64,000 nucleotides of DNA from Sulfurimonas sp. (GCA_016744115.1 JADGEZ010000006.1:1-64000); one strand, 5' to 3'. Shown: positions 33,394 through 44,117, counted from the first letter of the stretch. Notes: generated by a model from the sequence alone, not told the origin. Translations and numbers: made by a program.

Positions 33394-34943
33394 TATTGTG
33401 CCTCCTTAGAAGTTCTAGTTATCACTATATCTTTTACAAGATTGGGGATTCTACTTTTAGCTTCGTCTGTTATAGATTTATCGTGCATAAGCTGTACTAC
33501 GGATTCTACGGAATTATTAATAGGATCTAAAACTGGTTTAGGATAAATCCCTAGCCATATAGTTATGACAGATAAAGGGATTAAAGCTAAGAGTTCTCTT
33601 TTGCTTAAGTCTGGTAAATTTTTATTTTTCTCATTTGTTACTTCACCAAAAAACATTTTTTTATACGCACTAAGCATATAGATAGCCCCAACAATGATAG
33701 CCATTCCTGCTAAAAGAGTTAAAGTATGTGATTGTTGATAAAATCCGATTAAAGATAAAAACTCACCCACAAAGTTAATCGTTAGAGGCATACCAACGGA
33801 CGCCATTAACATGAGACCAAAGATAGTTGCGTATCTAGGCATCACTGATGCTAATCCACCAAACTCTGACATTTGCTTTGTATGTCGCCTATCATAAATC
33901 ACTCCAACGAGTAAGAACAATGCACCCGAGACAACTCCGTGAGCTATCATCAAAAATATACTTCCAGTAATCCCCTCAACATTTAATGCAAAAATTCCAA
34001 GAATAATAACACCCATGTGTGAAACCGAAGAGTATGCAACAACTTGTTTAATGTCTTCTTGAGCATAAGCAACCATAGCTGTATAGACAATCATAATAAT
34101 CGCAAGTATAGCTATTGGAAACATAAAGAATGTTGCCGCATCTGGAAACAAAGGAAGAGAAAAACGGATAAATGCGTATGTACCCATTTTAAGTAAAATC
34201 GCTGCTAGTATCACCGAACCAATAGTTGGTGCTTGACCGTGTGCGTAAGGTAACCATGTATGAAATGGAAACATAGGTACTTTGACTGCAAAACCAATAA
34301 AAAAAGCAAGAAATAACCAAAGTTGAAAATTTTCAGGCAAGATAAGTCTATGCCAATCAAGAATAGCAAAACTCCAAACACCTGTAGCTTGATAATAAAA
34401 ATACGCCATAAAAAGCATACCTACTAACATCACCAATGAACCTGCAAATGTGTATAAGAAGAACTTAACAGAAGCGTAAATTCTCAAAGGTCCACCCCAT
34501 GCACCGATGATATATAACATCGGAACAAGCGATAATTCCCAAAATACATAAAAAAGAATTGCGTCAAGTGCAACAAAAACACCCACCATTGTCATTTGAA
34601 GCATTAAGAGTGTAATAATCATGTTTTTGACATTTTTAGTATCGCTCAAAGAGGCAATTCCTATCATAGTAAAAAATGCAGCTAAAACAACAATAAAAAG
34701 GGAAATTCCATCTATACCAACGATATAGCTAATTCCAAAAGCTTCTATAAGAGGTACTTGCTCCATAAACTGCATACCAGAAGCATCAGAATCAAAAGAA
34801 AACCATAACCATAAAGATAAGGCAAACTCTATAGTAGCAACAGACACACCATAAGCACGCATACTATCTTTTTGAATCATAAATCCAAAAATCCCAGCTA
34901 CTGCTGGAAAGAAAATTAAAATTGATAAAATATTATCTAACAT
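33393..34943 (-). CDS. nuoM: NADH-quinone oxidoreductase subunit M
   Basis: Proton-pumping antiporter-like subunit. 516 aa with about 14 membrane helices. The transmembrane glutamate lies in FYVFWELSLVPMLYIIGAWGG (split, near residue 133), and FAVKVPMFPFHTWLPYAHGQAP (split, near 222-243) is the signature loop. Located between nuoL and nuoN as in all nuo operons. Confidence 0.96.
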   Translation of the reverse strand: MLDNILSILIFFPAVAGIFGFMIQKDSMRAYGVSVATIEFALSLWLWFSFDSDASGMQFMEQVPLIEAFGISYIVGIDGISLFIVVLAAFFTMIGIASLSDTKNVKNMIITLLMLQMTMVGVFVALDAILFYVFWELSLVPMLYIIGAWGGPLRIYASVKFFLYTFAGSLVMLVGMLFMAYFYYQATGVWSFAILDWHRLILPENFQLWLFLAFFIGFAVKVPMFPFHTWLPYAHGQAPTIGSVILAAILLKMGTYAFIRFSLPLFPDAATFFMFPIAILAIIMIVYTAMVAYAQEDIKQVVAYSSVSHMGVIILGIFALNVEGITGSIFLMIAHGVVSGALFLLVGVIYDRRHTKQMSEFGGLASVMPRYATIFGLMLMASVGMPLTINFVGEFLSLIGFYQQSHTLTLLAGMAIIVGAIYMLSAYKKMFFGEVTNEKNKNLPDLSKRELLALIPLSVITIWLGIYPKPVLDPINNSVESVVQLMHDKSITDEAKSRIPNLVKDIVITRTSKEAQ

Positions 34944-34946
34944 CTA

Positions 34947-36872
34947 TTAAGCTCCTAAACCAGATAAAATAGCCTGTATTTCATCCAAATATCTTACTGT
35001 AAGCCCAAAAGCCACAGCAAGTGACAATATAGTCACTAAACCTATTACCACCCATCTTAGCATAGTAGATAAGTTACCACTTTGCATTACTCTTGTATTT
35101 TCCCCTGTATTATAAAGAACACCGGCTATCCCATCTACAGTAGCATCAACGATTTTTTGATCTATCTGTTTCCAAAATACAGTTGATAATTCTCTATAAG
35201 ATTTAACTAGATATTCTTCATAAAAGTAAGGGATATAGTATTGGTTAATCAAGAGCTTATAAACAAAACTATTTTCCATTTTACTTGTTCCATCTGGAAC
35301 TTTAATATCACTAGCCATATACTTTTTATAGGCAAAGAAAATAGCTAAAATTACAAAAAGTTGCGTACCAATTGTCATAATCCAGTAAGTAAGAGCTGAG
35401 TGAACATGGTACTCCGTAGCTGGCAAGAGTTGTGTTACCATCTCAAAGAAAGTTCCTTTCATAGTAAAACCAGCGATGATTGCTAAAATCAAAAGAGGAC
35501 TTATTGCAACTAACATGAACTTATACGCTTCGTGAGGATGAAAACCTAAAGAGGTATGTCTATCTTCACCGTGAAAAATAAGTGCAATAATTCTAAAAGA
35601 ATAAAAAGCAGTTAAACCCGCAGTAAAGAGAAGCACCGTATAGATAATAAAGTGATGATCAACAAAGGCAACTTCAAGTATTAAGTCTTTTGAAAAGAAT
35701 CCAGCAAGAGGAAAGATACCTGCTAAAGCTACAGATGCTAATGTCATCATAATCATTGTAGTTTTCATTGTTTTACCAAGTCCACCCATTTTAAAAGGAT
35801 CGAGTTCATTATTCATTGCGTGCATAACATTACCAGCACCAAGAAATAAAAGTGCTTTAAAGAATGCGTGAGCCATAAGATGAAATAATGCAACCCAATA
35901 AGCACCAAGCCCAGCAGCTGCAAACATATAGCCTAACTGCGATAGTGTGGAGTAAGCGATAACTCTTTTTATATCACGATTTACAAGTGCCATAGAAGCC
36001 GCAAAAATTGCAACAAAAGCACCAAGTGAAGCGATAAACAATCCTACATGAGGGATTAAGCTATATAACTCATTTGAACGCACTACTAAGTAAACACCTG
36101 CTGTTACCATAGTCGCTGCATGAATAAGTGCAGAAACAGGAGTTGGACCCTCCATAGCATCTGCTAACCAAGTATGCAAAGGAAACTGTGCAGATTTTCC
36201 CATAGCACCTATAAACAAGAAGATACCCATCCAAGTTAAAGTCTCTTGATCTAAAAATTGCATTGCTGCAAACGCTTCAGCATATTGTAATGTTCCTGTA
36301 TTCCAAAAAACAAGAAAGATACCAATTAACATTCCAAGGTCAGCAATACGGTTCATTATAAAGGCTTCATTTGCAGCCCAAGTAGCACTCTCTTTGTGAT
36401 ACCAAAAACCAATAAGCGCCCATGAACAAAGACCAACACCTTCCCAACCGATAAAAAGACCAGCAAAGTTATCACTCATAACAAGTATCATCATTGAAAA
36501 CACAAAAGCTGACAACCATGCAAAGAAACGGTTAAATGCTTTGTCATGATCCATATAACCAATCGCATAAACATGTACAATTGTAGAGACTAAGGTAACA
36601 ACCATCATCATAGTGACAGAAATTTGATCAACTACAAAACCAAAAGGGATATAAAGATTACCCGTTTGCATCCATGTCATCATCTCAACATGAACCACTT
36701 CCCCACCGCTAAGAATATGGTTTAATAATATACTACTTGCAACAAAAGAAACAAAGAGTAATAAACTAGGGATTATTCCAGCTATGGTAGTTTTTTTACT
36801 TGCCCCTAAGGTAGCAGCAAACATTGAACCTACAAAGGGTGCAAAGAGTGCTATATATAAATATATTTCCAT
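34947..36872 (-). CDS. nuoL: NADH-quinone oxidoreductase subunit L
   Basis: Largest antiporter-like subunit, with the lateral helix. 641 aa. FIGWEGVGLCSWALIGFW (about residues 140-157) contains the key glutamate; GKSAQFPLHTWLADAMEGPTPVSALIHAATMV (split, about 225-256) is the diagnostic loop. The C-terminal part (about 500-641) would be the long amphipathic helix with an extra membrane anchor. Confidence 0.97.
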   Translation of the reverse strand: MEIYLYIALFAPFVGSMFAATLGASKKTTIAGIIPSLLLFVSFVASSILLNHILSGGEVVHVEMMTWMQTGNLYIPFGFVVDQISVTMMMVVTLVSTIVHVYAIGYMDHDKAFNRFFAWLSAFVFSMMILVMSDNFAGLFIGWEGVGLCSWALIGFWYHKESATWAANEAFIMNRIADLGMLIGIFLVFWNTGTLQYAEAFAAMQFLDQETLTWMGIFLFIGAMGKSAQFPLHTWLADAMEGPTPVSALIHAATMVTAGVYLVVRSNELYSLIPHVGLFIASLGAFVAIFAASMALVNRDIKRVIAYSTLSQLGYMFAAAGLGAYWVALFHLMAHAFFKALLFLGAGNVMHAMNNELDPFKMGGLGKTMKTTMIMMTLASVALAGIFPLAGFFSKDLILEVAFVDHHFIIYTVLLFTAGLTAFYSFRIIALIFHGEDRHTSLGFHPHEAYKFMLVAISPLLILAIIAGFTMKGTFFEMVTQLLPATEYHVHSALTYWIMTIGTQLFVILAIFFAYKKYMASDIKVPDGTSKMENSFVYKLLINQYYIPYFYEEYLVKSYRELSTVFWKQIDQKIVDATVDGIAGVLYNTGENTRVMQSGNLSTMLRWVVIGLVTILSLAVAFGLTVRYLDEIQAILSGLGA

Positions 36873-36875
36873 CTA

Positions 36876-37184
36876 TTATCCTTTCATTGATGACATTTGA
36901 TCTAGGTCGATATTGCTATGGCGTTTATGCCATACAATCAACAAGCCTAATCCTACTGCAACTTCTGATGCAGCAATAGCGATTACAAAAAATGCAAACA
37001 TTTGTCCAGTTAAATCACCATGATAGTGAGAAATAGCAGCAAAAGCGACATTTACAGAATTGAGTAAAATCTCAGTTGCAAAAAATAGCAAAAGAAGATT
37101 TTTTCTCTTTAATACACCAATCAAGCCTATAGCAAAAAGGATTGTTGATAATACAAGATAATGATTTAATCCTATTTCCATCAT
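36876..37184 (-). CDS. nuoK: NADH-quinone oxidoreductase subunit K
   Basis: Small membrane subunit, 102 aa, three membrane helices. KNLLLLFFATEILLNSVNVAF (split, about 28-48) and FAFFVIAIAASEVAVGLGLLI (split, about 64-84) each carry a conserved glutamate of the proton path. Start overlaps the nuoJ stop (ATGA). Confidence 0.97.
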   Translation of the reverse strand: MMEIGLNHYLVLSTILFAIGLIGVLKRKNLLLLFFATEILLNSVNVAFAAISHYHGDLTGQMFAFFVIAIAASEVAVGLGLLIVWHKRHSNIDLDQMSSMKG

Positions 37185-37750
37185 GAAGTAACTCCTTTTT
37201 TGCTCTCTTGTATCGGCTCATCTTTACTAAGTGTTTGAGATACATCCATCTGCTTACTTGCTAAAACAATACCAGATATCATAGCAACAAGTAACATAAT
37301 TGCCGCAACTTCAAAAGGAACAAGATACTTAGTAAATAAGACCATACCAACTTCTTGAGTATTTCCAACTCCCTCAGTCATAGGATAAAGGGCAGTGATA
37401 TTATCACTTACCATTGGTGCTGCGAATATTAAAACAACTAAAACAGCTGCTAATACGCTTAAACCAAAGATAATGTACTTGTTTCCTTGTTTTTCTTTAA
37501 GTTCTCTTGTTGTGTCAAAAAACATCATACCAAAAGCATATAAAGCCATAACAGCACCAGAATATACAACGATTTGAACCGCACCTAAAAAGTCAGCACC
37601 TAGAATAAAGAAAAATGCTGATATAAATATCATCCCCGCTGCTAATGCAGTTAATGCGTGTAAGGCCTGTGATGTTGTAACCGTGATATAAAACATCGTT
37701 ATTGTCAAAAACGCAAACAGATAAAAAGCTATAGCTTCAAACATTCCCAA
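37181..37750 (-). CDS. nuoJ: NADH-quinone oxidoreductase subunit J
   Basis: Membrane subunit with five hydrophobic segments. ALHALTALAAGMIFISAFFF and VQIVVYSGAVMALYAFGMM (residues about 30-75) contain the conserved pi-bulge helix. 189 aa, including a hydrophilic C-terminal tail. Between nuoI and nuoK. Confidence 0.94.
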   Translation of the reverse strand: MGMFEAIAFYLFAFLTITMFYITVTTSQALHALTALAAGMIFISAFFFILGADFLGAVQIVVYSGAVMALYAFGMMFFDTTRELKEKQGNKYIIFGLSVLAAVLVVLIFAAPMVSDNITALYPMTEGVGNTQEVGMVLFTKYLVPFEVAAIMLLVAMISGIVLASKQMDVSQTLSKDEPIQESKKGVTS

Positions 37751-37755
37751 TCTCC

Positions 37756-38373
37756 TTAATATGATAGAGGTGTTTTTTTAACACTCTCATCTTCATGTGG
37801 TGTGATAGCACCAAAACCTTCAAACTCTTTTTGAGTACCATTTGCCATCATCTCTAGTGGAGTTAGCATACCAGTGTAGTCGATAAAATGCTCTCTTTGC
37901 TCCGAACAGTTTTCATACTCGCCACCGTGAGTAATAGCTAACTCAGGACAAACTTCAGCACAATATCCACAGAAGATACATCTCCCTAGGTTAATTGTAT
38001 ATTCGCTTACCTCTTTACGAGAATGCTCATCTATTTTTGTATCCATTTTAATACAATTTGATATACAAATTTTCTCACAAAGTCCACAACCAATACATCT
38101 CTCAGCATCAGACTCCCATAATCTCTTCATCTCATGAACAGCTCGGTATCTAGGACCAATTGGCATTTTTTCTAATGGATATTGAATAGTATGAATATCA
38201 AATTTAAGCATCTCACGCAAAACAACCCAAAGACCTACAAAAAGTTCAGCTCTAAAAGTTCTTCGCACAACTCTTGTAAACTTCGCCCAACCATCAGTAG
38301 GATATTCTGCAATATCTACTTTGAAGTATCCATCACTGCTTACATTTCTATCATTAAATGCTTCGTTTTTCAT
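37756..38373 (-). CDS. nuoI: NADH-quinone oxidoreductase subunit I (2x[4Fe-4S])
   Basis: Peripheral-arm subunit carrying clusters N6a and N6b: CIGCGLCEKICISNC and CIFCGYCAEVCPE (about residues 90-104 and 130-142). About 205 aa. I place the start at the ATG giving MKNEAFNDR, three codons inside the ORF-track start, because AAGGTGG lies just upstream. It would pass electrons from NuoG toward NuoB and quinone. Confidence 0.95.
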   Translation of the reverse strand: MKNEAFNDRNVSSDGYFKVDIAEYPTDGWAKFTRVVRRTFRAELFVGLWVVLREMLKFDIHTIQYPLEKMPIGPRYRAVHEMKRLWESDAERCIGCGLCEKICISNCIKMDTKIDEHSRKEVSEYTINLGRCIFCGYCAEVCPELAITHGGEYENCSEQREHFIDYTGMLTPLEMMANGTQKEFEGFGAITPHEDESVKKTPLSY

Positions 38374-38383
38374 CTCTACCACC

Positions 38384-39376
38384 TTATATCATTATTATTG
38401 CAGCAATGAGTATATTTACTACTGCTATTGGCATCAATACTTTCCAACATAACCACATCAACTGATCTGGTCTTACATCTGGCCATGCGGCTCTTGTCCA
38501 TAAGAAAAAGAAGAAGAAAAATGCAACTTTTCCAAGTAAGGCTAAAGCACCAAGCAAACTTCCATCTCCATATCCACCAAGAAAAAGAAGTGGAATTACA
38601 AAAGAGATAAAGAACATATTCGCATACTCGCCGATAAAGAAAAGACCCCATCTCATACCAGAATACTCCGTACCAAAACCATCAATAATCTCATGATCAT
38701 TTGCGATTAGGTGAAACGGTGTACGCCCAGTTTCAGCAAATGCAGCTATCCAAAATAAAATAAATGCTACAAATCCAACACCATAAAGGTTAAAAACAAT
38801 CCAACCATTTTCGATTTGATAATTGTTAAAATCAATCAAAGACAATGAACCAACCATCATAATCGGAGCAAGAATTGATAAACCAGTTACCACCTCATAC
38901 GAGATAAATACGGCAGCACCGCGAGCCGCTGAGAGTAAAGCGAACTTATTAGCTGACGCCATACCACCCAGAAGCGGACCATAAAGCCCAACTCCCATGA
39001 TACCTAGGATATATAAAATACCTATATTAATATCTGCAACAATAGGATGAACCGTATATCCAAAAATCTCAAATTCAGGTAAAAATGGAATCGCAGCCGC
39101 TGCCATAAACGCAGTTGAAGCTGTAATAACAGGTGCCATCTTAAAGATAGGAGCTACAACATTTGTAGGGATAATATCCTCTTTTGTAAAGAGTTTTATC
39201 CCATCTGCTGCAACTTGTAAAAGCCCAAACGGACCAACATTCATAGGTCCTAAACGACGCTGCATAAATGCAAGGATTTTACGCTCAAAATAAGTCCCTA
39301 TACCTGCTAACGCTGAGAATACAAGTAATATCACAACGACCTTTATAACCGTTTCTATTAAATATGCTACTTCCAT
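38384..39376 (-). CDS. nuoH: NADH-quinone oxidoreductase subunit H
   Basis: Membrane subunit forming the quinone site with NuoB/D. 330 aa, about eight helices. ERKILAFMQRRLGPMNVGPFGLLQ (split, about residues 31-54) and AETGRTPFHLIANDHEIIDGF (split, about 214-234) are highly conserved loops. Here the second has FHLIANDHEII where many homologues have FDLPEAESELV, as is common in Campylobacterota. Confidence 0.96.
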   Translation of the reverse strand: MEVAYLIETVIKVVVILLVFSALAGIGTYFERKILAFMQRRLGPMNVGPFGLLQVAADGIKLFTKEDIIPTNVVAPIFKMAPVITASTAFMAAAAIPFLPEFEIFGYTVHPIVADINIGILYILGIMGVGLYGPLLGGMASANKFALLSAARGAAVFISYEVVTGLSILAPIMMVGSLSLIDFNNYQIENGWIVFNLYGVGFVAFILFWIAAFAETGRTPFHLIANDHEIIDGFGTEYSGMRWGLFFIGEYANMFFISFVIPLLFLGGYGDGSLLGALALLGKVAFFFFFFLWTRAAWPDVRPDQLMWLCWKVLMPIAVVNILIAAIIMI

Positions 39377-39379
39377 ATA

Positions 39380-41872
39380 TTACACCTTTTGTATTGAAGC
39401 TCTTGCAAAACGGTAAAAACCGAACAAAGCCTCTGAATTTAATTTAGAATCAAATGAAGGGATAAGAGATATATCGCCTGTTATTTTATTATCACTAATG
39501 ATTGTCGCTGTTACTTCTCCATTTTCACTCTTTACTTTTACACTATCTCCAGCATTAAGCTCTGAATTAGCTAAAAACTCTTCACTCATGTAAATGCCAC
39601 TAAGTTCATCAAGATTTGTAGCTTTATTTGTAAACTCACTAAACTGTCTTACTGGATTTGCAAGATAGATTAAGTTTTCATTCTTCATTGATAAAGCTTC
39701 ATCAATCTTACTCACTTTTTCATCAGCTGAAGCTTTTTTAGCTATATTTTTCAACTCATATCCACGCATCTCTTCCCCTGAGTTGGTATAATAATCAGGT
39801 AAGGAATCAAAACTTTTTTCTAAAAAACCTTTAGAAGTCGGCAACTCAATCGTATAATCTATAGTATTTTCTTGGCTTAAACCAAGAGCATTTGCAATAT
39901 CATTTAAGTTATAGCCTCCATAAGCTATGGCAACATTAGTAGGGTTTACCCTTTTGTTGATAGAAGTAAGCGTTCCTTCTTGTTGATTTATAGCTGGCAT
40001 ATCTAAATCCCCATCTCCTAGGGCTGATAAAGTGAAATCCCCCTGAGTATTGTAAGCGATTGAGTAATCTCCAGCCTTATCGTCTAAGGTATTAATGAGT
40101 GATACACCTAAGGTATTTGTAAGCGTTGGTATCATTACAATTTTAAATGCTGAGTATTTTTCTATTAAGGCTACAAGTCTTGCACAATTTTTAGCATTTG
40201 GATGATTGTATAAATCAGCTCCAAGCACTAAAGAAAAAGTCTCTTTTTTCTTTAAGAATTTTTCTAAGGACTCTGTAAAAGTTTCAGCAGCTCCAAGGAG
40301 TGAAAGAAGTCTGTTATCATCAACTTCAACTTCTTTCCTTACTTTTTTAGGAAGCATTTTAGATTTCTCAACTTCTACTTCTTCCTCTTCGCCTGTTTCT
40401 TCGTTAAGTTTCATCTCTTTAACAATCTCAACTACTTTTTCTTTTATAGTCTCGGTAACTGTTATAGTTTTAGTAGAGTGAAATGAGGCTAAATAATCAA
40501 CTATTTCAGATGGTAGCTTTTCTTTATCTCCAAATAAATCGAGAATCAAATAAAGTGCTATCTCTTCTTGAAGTGGTTTATGCGAAATACTCATAATATT
40601 TTTACTCATAGAATCAACAATAGGATCACTTACTGGGTGAAAATATAAACCTGCACCCTTGTTTACTGTAAGTGAATTATTAAAAGCATACCTTGCATTT
40701 GGATTGTCTGTTTTAAGAGCTGCTCCAATGGAAACAATAAAGTTACTATTTGCCATCTCTTTTAAATCACTGCTATACAAACGAGTACCACTTAAAGTTG
40801 CATAATTTGCTAAAAATGTTTGAAATGATTTTGCTTCATTGTTAATAAGTTTGTATCCAAACTTCTCTTTTAATCTTTGTAAAATCAAGGCTTCTTCATT
40901 TGTGATAGTGGAAGTAAACTTGATTGTATCTGCTTTTTTAAAGGCTTCTATTGCAAGGTTAAATTTAGAGACTTCTTTTGTAACATCTTTATTTTGATAA
41001 TCAAAGCCATATCTACCTGCTCCACAAAGAGAAACATAATTCCATTCGTTCATGACACGGTAGATTTTATCCTCAGGATTTTCAATACTTGTATCTTTAA
41101 TCTCATAAGAGATTTGACAACCAGCGGAACAATGACCACAAGTCGCAGGGATTTGTTTTAACTCCCAAGCATTTGCCTTATACATAAACTCAGTATTTAC
41201 TAAAGCACCAACAGGACAAACAGTTGCACACTCTCCACAAGAGGTACAATCAAGAACATCTGTACCATTTGTAAGCCCAATAACAGACTTATTAAGCTTA
41301 TTCCACATTGCATAAGCATCTTTTGGCATCTCAGCCTTATACTCAGCATTAAGAGCGTCCGCACCACGAGCAATGGTAGTTAAAGAGTTATCCCCTATCA
41401 TATCCTTACAAGCTGTAACACAACGCTCACATACGATACAAAGACCTGGATCATAATGCAAGTGACCCCAATCATGAGAAGGTCTAGCAACATCTTTTAC
41501 AGTATAACTTTGTGAATCAACACCTAGTTCTAGCGTATAGTTTTGAAGTTCACACTCCCCTGATTGATCACAAACACCACATTGAAGAGGATGATTAACA
41601 TCATAAACTTCCATAATAGCACGACGCTCTTTGTCAATATTTTGAGTTGAAGTGGTGATGGACATTCCATCTTTACTTTTTGCATTACAAGCATAGGCTT
41701 GTTTTCCATCCACTTCTACAAGACATATACGACAAGCAAGTGTTGGGCTACACCTTGATAAATAACATATTGCAGGGATATAAATATCATTCGCACGAGC
41801 TGCATTTAAGATAAAAGTACCCTCTTGTGTTTGGATCTCTTTTCCATCAATATTAATTGTAATATTACTCAT
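39380..41872 (-). CDS. nuoG: NADH-quinone oxidoreductase subunit G, second copy
   Basis: Iron-sulfur subunit. N-terminal 2Fe-2S ferredoxin domain (CYLSRCSPTLACRICLVE, about residues 37-54), His-Cys cluster HPLQCGVCDQSGEC (about 95-108), 4Fe-4S pairs CIVCERCVTAC and CTSCGECATVCP, then CGHCSAGC starting a molybdopterin-oxidoreductase-like region. 830 aa. A Glu/Lys/Val-rich insert (EETGEEEEVEVEKSKM, about 490-505) is absent from the first copy. Adjacent to and overlapping that copy; the two probably arose by duplication, and which one(s) sit in the complex is not clear. Confidence 0.9.
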   Translation of the reverse strand: MSNITINIDGKEIQTQEGTFILNAARANDIYIPAICYLSRCSPTLACRICLVEVDGKQAYACNAKSKDGMSITTSTQNIDKERRAIMEVYDVNHPLQCGVCDQSGECELQNYTLELGVDSQSYTVKDVARPSHDWGHLHYDPGLCIVCERCVTACKDMIGDNSLTTIARGADALNAEYKAEMPKDAYAMWNKLNKSVIGLTNGTDVLDCTSCGECATVCPVGALVNTEFMYKANAWELKQIPATCGHCSAGCQISYEIKDTSIENPEDKIYRVMNEWNYVSLCGAGRYGFDYQNKDVTKEVSKFNLAIEAFKKADTIKFTSTITNEEALILQRLKEKFGYKLINNEAKSFQTFLANYATLSGTRLYSSDLKEMANSNFIVSIGAALKTDNPNARYAFNNSLTVNKGAGLYFHPVSDPIVDSMSKNIMSISHKPLQEEIALYLILDLFGDKEKLPSEIVDYLASFHSTKTITVTETIKEKVVEIVKEMKLNEETGEEEEVEVEKSKMLPKKVRKEVEVDDNRLLSLLGAAETFTESLEKFLKKKETFSLVLGADLYNHPNAKNCARLVALIEKYSAFKIVMIPTLTNTLGVSLINTLDDKAGDYSIAYNTQGDFTLSALGDGDLDMPAINQQEGTLTSINKRVNPTNVAIAYGGYNLNDIANALGLSQENTIDYTIELPTSKGFLEKSFDSLPDYYTNSGEEMRGYELKNIAKKASADEKVSKIDEALSMKNENLIYLANPVRQFSEFTNKATNLDELSGIYMSEEFLANSELNAGDSVKVKSENGEVTATIISDNKITGDISLIPSFDSKLNSEALFGFYRFARASIQKV

Positions 41873-44117
41873 TAGTCACTCTCACTATTTTGGATTTTTC
41901 AAATCTATACTTACTAGAATCTACCGCTATATCAAATGTTGGATTTAAGGCTATTGTTCCTTTTAAATCTTCATCTAATTTAAATGTCCTTTGGATTGTA
42001 GTTGAGCCAAAAGATATTTCTATTGTTTCGCCATCAGAAATTTTTGCAACTTGAGCAAACTGTGCTGAACCTCTTAGAGAGGTGTCACGCTCTAATTGTG
42101 AAGTTTTATTTGTATAAGCATTAAATTGTAATACTGGATTTGAATGATAAATAACCGTACCGTTAAACTCTGCTAAGTCTTCAATGTTTTCTAATTTACC
42201 ATCCATCTTACAATCTACTTCATCAAGAAGATAACCTCTGTTATCATCTCCATGAGCGGATAAAAAGTTTTCTAATTCATCAAAATTTAGTGCTTTAAAA
42301 CCAGATTTTTGGCTTAATAATTTCGTACAGTCAATCGTATTTTTATGTTTGATTGCACATACACTTGCTATATCATTTAATGTATATCCCTCAAAATCTA
42401 AGGCAACATTTGTAGGAAGAACTCTATTGTCAATACTTACAAATGTTCCCTCTTGTTGATTAAGTGAGGGGATAGAAAGATTAGCAAATTCTAAGGATGA
42501 TATAACAAAATTTCCCTTTGCATTATAGCCAACTACATTATCGACCATATCTTCATCAATATCTAAAGAGTTGATTAATGAAACACCTAAAGTGTTTACT
42601 TGTGATGGAACTACTACTACGCTAAAGGCACTATATTTTTCTATCAATGCTACAATTTTTGCAATATTTCTAGCTCGTGGATGTGCCATAATATCAGAAC
42701 CAATAATCAAAACATGATTTTTAGCACGGGAAAAAGATTGTATCATTTGACTAATCTCTTCTTCTCCTATATTACTCTCAGCACCAAGGTAACCTAAATC
42801 AAGGGAATCAAAAAATTCTTTTTCATCCTCATCTAAGTCAGCTTTTTTTACAATACCATTTGCTAAAAGAGCGATAACGCCCTCTTCTGCTCCAGCCTCA
42901 TATTTCATAAGCTGAGAAGCGGTGTTTTTCATTAAAACATCTTCAAGTGGGTGTGCATAAACAATTTTTGCACCATTGTGTTTTGAGGCTGTTGTGAGTG
43001 CGTATCTAAGAGCAGGATTATCAGTTGCAATCCTGCTTCCTATGACAATCGCTGCCTCACAAAGTTTAATAGCGTCAAGAGAACCACTATGATGTTTTTT
43101 ACCACTTATACTACTGTAAGCATCCATAAATGATGCAAAAAGTCGTGCATCTTCATTGAAAAGTTTCATTCCAAATTTTTCTTTAAACTCTTCTAATATA
43201 TACGCTTCTTCATTTGTAATCATAGAAGAAAAACGGATAGCCTTTGCCGATCTGATAGCTTTTATAGCCTTGTTTAAATCAGCTTCATTCTTACTTGCTT
43301 TGTTATCAAAGTCAAAGCCAAAACGACCAGCACCACAAAGGGAAGTGTATTCAAAATTATTTTTTACTCTGTATATAGTTTTATCGCCATAAATTCCAGC
43401 ATCTTTAACTTCATACTCTAAAGAACATCCACCTGAACAATGCACACAAGTAGCAGGAACACGAGAAAGCTCCCAAGCATTTGCCGTGTATTGAAAATCA
43501 GAACTTATCAATGCTCCAACTGGACACACCGCTATACATTCCCCACAGTAAGTACAGTCTAAGGTTTCAGAATTTTTAGGAATGATAGTTGAACTATAAC
43601 CACCAAATTTTATATCAATAGCATCATCACCAATCACCTCATTACAAACATGCACACATTTTTCGCATAAAATACAAAGTGCTGGATCATAATTAATCAT
43701 TCCCCAATTTTCTATCTTACGAGGTATATCTTTTGCTGCGAAACTTTGTTGTCCTACATTAAACTCTAAGGTTTTATTTTGTAAGTCACATTCTCCAGAT
43801 TTATCACAAACACCACACTCAAGAGGATGGTTTACATCATAAAGTTTCATGATATTTGTTCTCTCATGTTCTAAATCATTTGAATTTGTAGTAATCTCTA
43901 TACCCTCAGTTGGAGGAGTGTTACAAGAGAGTACAAAGCCCTCTAAACCTTGAGCTTCAACTACACACATTCTACATGATGCACATGGCGTAGTTTTTGA
44001 GATATAACACATAGTAGGGATATAAATGTCATTTTTGCGAGCAACTTGAAGAATAGTTTCCCCTTTTTGTGCTTCAACAGATACGCCATCAATTGTAAAA
44101 TTAACTATCTTACTCAT
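41865..44117 (-). CDS. nuoG: NADH-quinone oxidoreductase subunit G, first copy
   Basis: Same domain order as the second copy: 2Fe-2S (CYISKTTPCASCRMCVVE, about residues 37-54), HPLECGVCDKSGEC, CILCEKCVHVC, CTYCGECIAVCP and CVHCSGGC, followed by a molybdopterin-like domain. 750 aa, shorter because the acidic insert is missing. The first 2Fe-2S Cys spacing differs slightly from copy 2. Its 3' end overlaps copy 2 by 8 bp. Tandem nuoG copies are known in some Campylobacterota; a division of labour between alternative electron donors is an inference. Confidence 0.9.
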   Translation of the reverse strand: MSKIVNFTIDGVSVEAQKGETILQVARKNDIYIPTMCYISKTTPCASCRMCVVEAQGLEGFVLSCNTPPTEGIEITTNSNDLEHERTNIMKLYDVNHPLECGVCDKSGECDLQNKTLEFNVGQQSFAAKDIPRKIENWGMINYDPALCILCEKCVHVCNEVIGDDAIDIKFGGYSSTIIPKNSETLDCTYCGECIAVCPVGALISSDFQYTANAWELSRVPATCVHCSGGCSLEYEVKDAGIYGDKTIYRVKNNFEYTSLCGAGRFGFDFDNKASKNEADLNKAIKAIRSAKAIRFSSMITNEEAYILEEFKEKFGMKLFNEDARLFASFMDAYSSISGKKHHSGSLDAIKLCEAAIVIGSRIATDNPALRYALTTASKHNGAKIVYAHPLEDVLMKNTASQLMKYEAGAEEGVIALLANGIVKKADLDEDEKEFFDSLDLGYLGAESNIGEEEISQMIQSFSRAKNHVLIIGSDIMAHPRARNIAKIVALIEKYSAFSVVVVPSQVNTLGVSLINSLDIDEDMVDNVVGYNAKGNFVISSLEFANLSIPSLNQQEGTFVSIDNRVLPTNVALDFEGYTLNDIASVCAIKHKNTIDCTKLLSQKSGFKALNFDELENFLSAHGDDNRGYLLDEVDCKMDGKLENIEDLAEFNGTVIYHSNPVLQFNAYTNKTSQLERDTSLRGSAQFAQVAKISDGETIEISFGSTTIQRTFKLDEDLKGTIALNPTFDIAVDSSKYRFEKSKIVRVTNE

